This document shows positions 7,162 through 12,269 of a stretch of 12,269 nucleotides of DNA, piece after piece. The position numbers were made by a program, and so were the translations under genes. The notes under the pieces were generated by a model. That model was not told the origin of the DNA, made no database searches, and worked only from the letters and a program-made list of their open reading frames with translations. This stretch comes from JBCDIQ01 sp039024295 (GTDB lineage: Bacteria; Bacteroidota; Bacteroidia; J057): assembly GCA_039024295.1 (NCBI GenBank), contig JBCDIQ010000159.1:1-12269 (forward strand), in the 5' to 3' direction. Within the stretch, counting starts at the first letter, position 1, and every line of letters starts with the position of its first letter.

Positions 7162-9186
7162 ATGCCCAATCAACTCATCCACGAAAGCAGTCCATATCTC
7201 CTGCAACATGCCCATAACCCCGTTGAATGGTACCCTTGGGGAGAGGACGCAATGGAAAAAGCCCGCCAGGAGGACAAACTCATGCTGGTAAGCATTGGCT
7301 ACGCAGCCTGCCATTGGTGCCATGTCATGGAACATGAATCCTTTGAAGATGAGTCAGTGGCAGAGGTGATGAACCAACACTTTGTATGTGTCAAAATAGA
7401 CCGCGAGGAGCGGCCAGATGTAGACAAGATTTACATGAATGCCCTTACGGCGATGACTGGCCGGGGAGGATGGCCACTGAATATGTTTGCCCTTCCGGAT
7501 GGGAGACCAGTTTCAGGTGGCACCTATTTTCCCAAAGAGCATTGGCTTCAGGCACTGGATCAGTTAGCAAAAGCCTATCGGGATGAGCGTGAAAAGGTCA
7601 TGCAGTATGCCACCAACCTCACCGGAGCAGTAAAACAAATGGGCACGCTGGTAAAAGTGGAAGGGGACGTGCAATTTACCCAAGAAGAGGTGGGTCAAAT
7701 TCTGGAGGCCTGGCTGCCTTTGATGGACATGGAGTTTGGCGGTCGAAAAGTGAGTGCCAATAAGTTTCCACTTCCGGCTAATATTACCTACTTGATACGT
7801 TCGGGCTGGTTTACAGGAAACCAGGAAGCAAAACGGGCAGCACAGGTTTCGCTAGAAAAAATGGCCCTGGGGGGTATTTATGATCAGGTGGGAGGTGGCT
7901 TTGCACGCTACTCGGTGGACACGTACTGGAAGGTTCCCCACTTTGAAAAGATGCTGTACGACAATGCTCAGCTCATAGGTCTGTATGCAGAGGCTTTTCA
8001 GGAAGGACAGAAAAATGGGAGGCAGGACCTCCAACACCTGTACCGTAATATAGTCTTTCAAACCATTGAATTCGCCAATCGGGAATTGCGTTCACCCGAA
8101 GGCGGATTTTATGCCTCTTTGGATGCCGATAGTGAGGGAGAAGAAGGGAAATTTTACACCTGGAGCTATGAAGAATTAGCCGAGATACTGGGGGAAGACT
8201 TCGAAGAATTTGCAACTTATTATAATGTCGGCCCAGGTGGCAATTGGGAAGGAAAAAACATCCTCTTTGCCCTGGAAACCGAAGAAGAATACGCCAAAAA
8301 GTGGAAAAGAGACCTCAATAGCTTTTCTAACCTACTGGCCCTAGGAAGACAAAGGCTCCTGGAGGTTCGCGCTCATCGTGTTCGACCAGGCTTGGATGAT
8401 AAAATTCTGGCATCCTGGAATGGCCTCATGCTCGCTGCACTTGCAAAAGCCTATCAAGTATTTCAAGAACCTAGCTTCCTGAAACTTGCGCAGGAAAATG
8501 CAGAATTCCTTCTGGCAAAAATGGTGGAAGGGAACCGGCTTTTCAGGAGCTACAAAGAAGGAACCAAAAAGATCAACGGGTTCCTGGATGACTACGCCAA
8601 TGTGATAGACGGCCTAATCGGCTTGTATCAGGTATCCCTGGAGGAAAGATGGCTATTCGCTGCGAAAGATCTGTTGGAAGAAGTCTACTTGAATTTCAAT
8701 GATGAGGAATCAGGGATGTTTTTCTATACCTCCAAGCTGGACCCTGAGCTGGTGGATCGAAGCATTGAAGTAACGGATGATGTCGTGCCGGCCTCCAACT
8801 CTGTGATGGCGATTAACCTGCAACGTTTGGGGATTCTCTTTCAACGACCCGAATGGGTGAAGCGGTCCCAAGTCATGCTCCTGAATGTAAGAGACGACCT
8901 GCTAAAGCACCCTTCGTGGTATGCCAACTGGGCACTGCTACATTTAGAACAAGTATTTCCCCGCTATGAGGTGGTCACTACAGGACCTGAAGCTCACAAA
9001 TGGAACCTGGAGATTGCACAACATTACCAGCCAGGGCGACTGTTTGCAGGTTCAATTTCAGCGAGCAGTCTTCCCCTAATGGCAGGACGCTCAGGCACAT
9101 ATACAAATATTTTTATTTGTCAGAATAATGTCTGCCAATTGCCTGTGGCCTCCATTGAGACGGCCCTGGAACAACTAGGTGGATAA
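7162..9186 (+). CDS. yyaL: YyaL/SPATA20-type DUF255 protein: thioredoxin-like domain plus alpha/alpha-barrel
   Basis: This 674-residue protein, with no signal peptide, belongs to the widely conserved YyaL family (human SPATA20 homologue), whose biochemical role is still poorly defined. The N-terminal thioredoxin-like DUF255 domain (about 1-165) starts NQLIHESSPYLLQHAHNPV and has the redox motif C50-H-W-C53 in CHWCHVMEHESFED, then FVCVKIDREERPDVDKIYM and GRGGWPLNMF. The rest resembles an N-acylglucosamine-epimerase-like (alpha/alpha) barrel, with the conserved blocks VPHFEKMLYDNAQL, FYASLDADSEGEEGKFYTW and GLDDKILASWNGLMLAALA. The C-terminal IFICQNNVCQLPV also fits the family. Both cysteines and the main motifs are intact and the length is normal. 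I prefer the ATG at 7162 to a GTG at 7099, because homologues begin just before the NxLIxExSPYLLQHA block. No terminator is visible after the stop. Confidence 0.95.
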   Translation: MPNQLIHESSPYLLQHAHNPVEWYPWGEDAMEKARQEDKLMLVSIGYAACHWCHVMEHESFEDESVAEVMNQHFVCVKIDREERPDVDKIYMNALTAMTGRGGWPLNMFALPDGRPVSGGTYFPKEHWLQALDQLAKAYRDEREKVMQYATNLTGAVKQMGTLVKVEGDVQFTQEEVGQILEAWLPLMDMEFGGRKVSANKFPLPANITYLIRSGWFTGNQEAKRAAQVSLEKMALGGIYDQVGGGFARYSVDTYWKVPHFEKMLYDNAQLIGLYAEAFQEGQKNGRQDLQHLYRNIVFQTIEFANRELRSPEGGFYASLDADSEGEEGKFYTWSYEELAEILGEDFEEFATYYNVGPGGNWEGKNILFALETEEEYAKKWKRDLNSFSNLLALGRQRLLEVRAHRVRPGLDDKILASWNGLMLAALAKAYQVFQEPSFLKLAQENAEFLLAKMVEGNRLFRSYKEGTKKINGFLDDYANVIDGLIGLYQVSLEERWLFAAKDLLEEVYLNFNDEESGMFFYTSKLDPELVDRSIEVTDDVVPASNSVMAINLQRLGILFQRPEWVKRSQVMLLNVRDDLLKHPSWYANWALLHLEQVFPRYEVVTTGPEAHKWNLEIAQHYQPGRLFAGSISASSLPLMAGRSGTYTNIFICQNNVCQLPVASIETALEQLGG

Positions 9187-9292
9187 TAAGTTTTGGCGAT
9201 GTAGGACTTCTGTCTTTTCTGTCTCATTTATCCCCCTCAAAGCCGTTAATTTTAACATAGCTATCGTCTCTGGGTAGCTAATTCTCTCTTAC

Positions 9293-9397
9293 ATGAAAAC
9301 TGGCCATTTATTCATGGCCGGGACAGGTACCTTGTGTTATTCCACTGTCTTGCTAGTACCTGAAGGATATCAGGTAAGAAAGTACTTGTATACCTAA
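9293..9397 (+). CDS. Putative 34-codon upstream ORF in the kinase leader
   Basis: An ATG at 9293 opens 34 codons ending in TAA (9395-9397), 6 nt before the kinase ATG and in the same frame, so only the stop and two codons separate them. The peptide begins MKTGHLFMAGTG and ends KYLYT, with a moderately hydrophobic centre (CYSTVLLV). It overlaps the hairpins at 9300-9376. There is no strong ribosome-binding site and no recognisable homology. It may be a translated leader or chance; codon content alone cannot decide. Confidence 0.2.
   Translation: MKTGHLFMAGTGTLCYSTVLLVPEGYQVRKYLYT
9300..9376 (+). promoter_or_regulatory. Structured leader with competing hairpins before the kinase gene
   Basis: Three stems can be drawn. 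9302-9307 pairs with 9314-9319 (GGCCAT/ATGGCC, 6-nt loop, extendable to 9300-9321). CAGGTAC 9324-9330 pairs with GTACCTG 9356-9362. TACCTGA 9357-9363 pairs with TCAGGTA 9370-9376 (6-nt loop). The second and third share bases and cannot form together. No T-run follows, so this is not a standard terminator. No good TAnnTTTG promoter is found in 9187-9403. Confidence 0.3.
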
Positions 9398-9403
9398 ATT
9401 TTC

Positions 9404-11521
9404 ATGAAACACCTCTTTTTTGTCTGGTTATTGGGAGTGCTGATGAATTGTTGTCTGGACTCCTTTGCTAAGAATGACTCCTTACTGGTCATGGCGTCTG
9501 GAGCCGTATTAGACAAAGCCCATTTCAAACAGGAACTTGCAGAAGCGAGGCGTTTATCAAAAAAACACCCCCAACAAGCAAAGAAAATTGCCCTTCGCAC
9601 CTTGGAAGAAGCAGAATCACAAGGTGCTTTTTATCCGGCCCAACAGGCATGCAACATCCTTGGGCGACTTGCCAGGTTTGAAGGAGATTTCTCACAAGCC
9701 ATTAATTACCATCAACAGGCACTCGAATACCAGCAGAAGATAACTGGGTCAGAAGTAAGTGCAAGCACCTATCTGTCCCTCGGGATAGTATACAAAAAGA
9801 TGGGTCAGTATGACTTAGCCATTACTTATTATGAATGTGCCAAAGAAGCCTACCACGAAAAGGAATTAAAAAGGGGATATGTGCAAGCACTGAACAACCT
9901 GGGAAATGTCTACCTAACCAAAGGACTTTTGGAAAAAGCCCGTCAGTACCAACTGAAAGCACTTGAGATAAGGCAACAGAAAAAAGACTCCGTAGGGCTA
10001 GGAGCTTCATACAATAACCTGGGTCGGATTTACGAAGAAGGGAGAGATTACGAAAGGGCCCTGGAAAATTATCTGTTAGCCCTGGATTTACACACAAAGC
10101 ACAGAGGAATCAGGGACCAGGCAAATACGTATTTCAACGTTGGAGACACCTACATGAAGCTCCAGCAAGATTCCCTTGCCATGGTGTACCTCCAGAAATC
10201 CATAGAACTAACCCAACAGTCAGATTATGCCATCCTCTACCCATTTATTCATACTACCTTAGGCGAGCTACACCTTAAAAAAGGGGATTTTCAGCAGGCG
10301 GAACATTATTTACTCCTGGCACGTGATAGCAGTAAGTCTCTGAGGTTATTTAAGACGGAGATCTTATCCCTTGTTGCACTCGGTGAACTGCGCAACAAGC
10401 AAGGAGATTTTAAGGCCGCAGTCGAAAGCCTTCAGGAAGCACTTCCTAAGGTAGAAAACGTAAAGGGCACCATTTGGCTTCCCAGGTTATGGAAAAATCT
10501 CGCGGAAGCTTATTCTGGGTTGGGGCAATTTGAGCTTGCATATGGAGCATTGGCCAACAAGCAACAGATGCAGGATTCCCTCAACGGACACACCTACTTG
10601 ATGGATCCTTCCTTTGTGAGTCAGAAAGAAGATTCCATGCGTTCTCTGGAGTCCATGATCGTTGATACCAAACACAAAGTGGAAAAGTTACAGGAAGAAA
10701 GAGCTGAATTCTTACGGATTTATGTGCCATTGGGCGCATTCGGCCTTCTAGTGTTGTTACTCCTAACGGTATTCATCAGGTATCGGGAGTACAAACGGTT
10801 AAGCATTGCAACTGAAAAGCGGAAAAAAGAGATTGAAGCCAAGAACAAACGGCTATCCTATTTAAATACAGAGCTTGAACGAATTGCCTTTATGAGTGCC
10901 CATGATCTAAAACAGCCGCTTAGGGCCATTGGTAGCTTGGCCTCATTGGTATCTTACCGGTATAGAAACATCCTTGAAGAGGAAGGTAAAGCTCACCTGG
11001 ACCAAATTCAGTCCTCTGTTCGGCATGCCTATAATTTGCTCTCAGACTTGAACACATTTGTCGGGTTATCCCAACAACAGGTTGTTGGAACTTCTATTAA
11101 GGTTCCTTCAGTCATCACAGAAATATGGCAGCGATATGCCCCGCTAACCGCTAAACTTGAAATGGGCCCTATGCCCGCCATTAGTGGTACCCCTTTCTTG
11201 TTTCATATGATGATGGAACAGCTCATCAAAAATGCGGTTCAGCACGGTCCTGAAAATAACTTAGTTCTTCAAATTGAAAGCATGGAATCAGAGGATGGCA
11301 GCACCCTGCTAAGGCTACAAGACAATGGCACTGGAATTTCAGAATCCCAACTTGAGCAAATTTTTCTCCCCTACAGACGCTTGGGAACTCAGCATGAGGC
11401 CAGCCGATCTACAGGCATGGGGCTTTCTATTGCCCGAAAAATTGCCCGCTTGCATGAAGGATGTATCTGGGCCGAGAATGATGCTGAAGGCAAAACCAGC
11501 TTTTATGTCAAGGTGACATAG
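9404..11521 (+). CDS. TPR-repeat sensor histidine kinase (HisKA/HATPase_c, membrane-anchored)
   Basis: This 705-residue kinase has an exported sensor part. A signal sequence (MKHLFFVWLLGVLMN..., cut near A22) is followed by about eight tetratricopeptide repeats between 77 and 390, such as YNNLGRIYEEGRDYERALEN (203-222). A coiled segment (about 408-438) precedes one membrane helix (about 440-460, YVPLGAFGLLVLLLLTVFI). In the cytoplasm a coiled linker leads to the HisKA dimerisation domain, with phospho-acceptor H500 in SAHDLKQPLRAIG. The HATPase_c domain has N-box EQLIKNAVQHG (605-615), G1 DNGTGIS (640-646), F-box IFLPYRRLG and G2 TGMGLSIARKI (670 onward). All catalytic boxes are intact. No receiver domain is fused and no response regulator is adjacent, so the partner is unknown. 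Such TPR kinases are common in Bacteroidota; the TPR ligand cannot be inferred. The signal peptide supports the ATG at 9404. Confidence 0.93.
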   Translation: MKHLFFVWLLGVLMNCCLDSFAKNDSLLVMASGAVLDKAHFKQELAEARRLSKKHPQQAKKIALRTLEEAESQGAFYPAQQACNILGRLARFEGDFSQAINYHQQALEYQQKITGSEVSASTYLSLGIVYKKMGQYDLAITYYECAKEAYHEKELKRGYVQALNNLGNVYLTKGLLEKARQYQLKALEIRQQKKDSVGLGASYNNLGRIYEEGRDYERALENYLLALDLHTKHRGIRDQANTYFNVGDTYMKLQQDSLAMVYLQKSIELTQQSDYAILYPFIHTTLGELHLKKGDFQQAEHYLLLARDSSKSLRLFKTEILSLVALGELRNKQGDFKAAVESLQEALPKVENVKGTIWLPRLWKNLAEAYSGLGQFELAYGALANKQQMQDSLNGHTYLMDPSFVSQKEDSMRSLESMIVDTKHKVEKLQEERAEFLRIYVPLGAFGLLVLLLLTVFIRYREYKRLSIATEKRKKEIEAKNKRLSYLNTELERIAFMSAHDLKQPLRAIGSLASLVSYRYRNILEEEGKAHLDQIQSSVRHAYNLLSDLNTFVGLSQQQVVGTSIKVPSVITEIWQRYAPLTAKLEMGPMPAISGTPFLFHMMMEQLIKNAVQHGPENNLVLQIESMESEDGSTLLRLQDNGTGISESQLEQIFLPYRRLGTQHEASRSTGMGLSIARKIARLHEGCIWAENDAEGKTSFYVKVT

Positions 11522-11551
11522 TTTATGGCATCATTTTATGGCAGAATGACA

Positions 11552-11559
11552 TAATTTTG
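11552..11559 (+). promoter_or_regulatory. Candidate -7 promoter element for the Dps-like gene
   Basis: TAATTTTG is a full match to TAnnTTTG, 54 nt before the ATG at 11614 and 30 nt after the kinase stop codon. No TTG is found near -33. Direct repeats lie around it: TGACATA at 11514 and 11547, and TTTATGGCA at 11522 and 11535. They could bind an activator. Confidence 0.5.
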
Positions 11560-11584
11560 GTTTCGGCACAATAGTGGCCAGAAA

Positions 11585-11602
11585 TAGATGTACCTACATC
11601 TA
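11585..11602. promoter_or_regulatory. 18-bp dyad (8-bp arms) upstream of the Dps-like gene, possible operator
   Basis: TAGATGTA (11585-11592) and TACATCTA (11595-11602) are perfect reverse complements separated by CC. The dyad sits between the candidate -7 element and the ATG at 11614, within the predicted 5' leader. A repressor site is the simplest reading. A hairpin is unlikely because the 2-nt loop is too tight without opening pairs. Confidence 0.35.
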
Positions 11603-11613
11603 ACCTGAATATT

Positions 11614-12108
11614 ATGAGCTGGAACCTCTCACTTCCGAATCAATCACTTAGCCCCGAGGGGGCCAATGAGGTAAGCATCAAACTGGATCAACTCCTCGTG
11701 GACATGCAAGTGTTTCGCCAAAATATACGGACCATTAACTGGAGCCCTAACATTCGTCCACATTTTGACTTGGCACCTCGAGTGAACCAACTGTATGGGC
11801 TAACAGCCCCAGGTCCTGAAATTGTGGCCAACAGAATCCTTGAGCTGGGCCATGAGCCTGCCAATTCAAATTCTGAGGTTCTCATGAAGGCTTCCTTGCA
11901 GACAAAAGAGGAGATTCGAACCTATGAGGAGGCCATTTTTGTGGTGATCCGAAACAGCCATCAGTTGCTCAAAGACGTAAAGGAGGTCTTTGACACTGCG
12001 GCCACCTATAAGGATGAAAAAACCATGGGCATGATGCAGGAGTTTGCTCAGTACCTCAATCATACCATCTGGTTATTTACCAGCCTTAGGGCTGCCAGGA
12101 TGAACTAG
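11614..12108 (+). CDS. Dps/ferritin-like protein with degenerate ferroxidase centre
   Basis: This 164-residue, all-helical protein resembles Dps (DNA protection during starvation), which normally forms a 12-subunit shell that oxidises and stores iron. The family pattern is visible: KLDQLLVDMQVFRQNIRTINW (23-43) in place of the usual LLADxQVxYQNLRxxHW, then NQLYGL, ANRILELGHEP (72-82), a helix with LLKDVKEVFDTA, and the closing NHTIWLFTSL. Aligned by spacing to Listeria innocua Dps ligands H31, H43, D47, D58 and E62, this protein has N42, A54, N58, E69 and N73, so four of five ligands are lost and one is conservatively changed. It may have a shell, DNA-binding or scaffold role without iron oxidation; this is inference. 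It has its own -7-like element and a dyad upstream, so regulation apart from the kinase is likely. Confidence 0.82.
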   Translation: MSWNLSLPNQSLSPEGANEVSIKLDQLLVDMQVFRQNIRTINWSPNIRPHFDLAPRVNQLYGLTAPGPEIVANRILELGHEPANSNSEVLMKASLQTKEEIRTYEEAIFVVIRNSHQLLKDVKEVFDTAATYKDEKTMGMMQEFAQYLNHTIWLFTSLRAARMN

Positions 12109-12269
12109 GCTCAGGGGACTATCCCAAGGGCAGTTTCATGTCTTCTGCGTATATTTTTAACAATAATTCCTTTGTATACACCCAGCTAAGACTCATTCCC
12201 CGTTAGTTGGAAAGGGTTTTAGTTGGGCTTTTAGTTTAATTCTTATAAGGAGAAACTGTTACATTTCCA
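12109..12269 (+). other. Intergenic tail: spaced TTAGTT repeats, no gene identified
   Basis: TTAGTTGG occurs at 12203-12210 and 12219-12226, and the related TTAGTTTA at 12231-12238. AAGGAG (12247-12252) resembles a ribosome-binding site, but no ATG, GTG or TTG start follows before the window ends. A short 4-bp stem (GGGA/TCCC, about 12116-12126) after the Dps-like stop is too weak to call a terminator. This is probably the upstream region of a gene beyond the edge. Confidence 0.3.

Noticed and set aside
9404..11521. Two-component pairing of the TPR kinase with the LytTR regulator at 1356-2120
   Set aside because: The genes lie on opposite strands over 7 kb apart, and the kinase has a HisKA domain rather than the LytS-type domain usual for LytTR partners.
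12247..12252. AAGGAG as the ribosome-binding site of a new gene
   Set aside because: No start codon follows at a usable distance before the window ends.

Overview
The window (about 12.3 kb) looks like chromosome from a member of the Bacteroidota. Two secreted proteins end in type IX secretion (T9SS) C-terminal sorting domains. Several genes are preceded by the Bacteroidota -7 promoter element TAnnTTTG, and ribosome-binding sites are mostly weak. The TPR-type sensor kinase and the LytTR response regulator are also common in this phylum. I cannot name a genus from the sequence.

Layout. Minus strand, right to left from 6969: two tandem paralogous T9SS-exported Trp-repeat proteins (5584-6969 and 3979-5397, the second closed by a clear terminator at 3921-3955); a gamma-carbonic-anhydrase-like hexapeptide protein (3323-3862); an intergenic two-copy repeat (3149-3324); a flavin-reductase-like flavoprotein (2248-3129); a LytTR response regulator with its own promoter (1356-2120); a strong 31-nt palindrome (1302-1332); and the first 390 codons of a fused two-ATPase peptide-type ABC transporter protein (1-1171), which runs off the left edge and has no closed ORF in the window. 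Plus strand, from 7162 rightward: a YyaL/DUF255 thioredoxin-like protein (7162-9186); a structured leader with a 34-codon small ORF (9293-9397); a TPR sensor histidine kinase (9404-11521); and a Dps-fold protein (11614-12108). The two strands diverge at 6970-7161. No gene-free stretch exceeds 300 bases.

How the genes relate. Most are separate transcription units with housekeeping or accessory jobs: peptide uptake, surface export, thiol or flavin redox chemistry, signalling, and stress. The kinase and the LytTR regulator are far apart, on opposite strands, and of classes that do not normally pair, so each is probably an orphan here.

Most worth a second look: the Dps-like protein has lost the ferroxidase ligands while keeping the fold signature; the two T9SS proteins share an 11-unit, roughly 31-residue Trp repeat in the same register; the kinase leader has mutually exclusive hairpins inside a small ORF; and two kinds of intergenic repeat may belong to genome-wide families. 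I found no convincing new multi-gene system, CRISPR array, mobile element or RNA gene.
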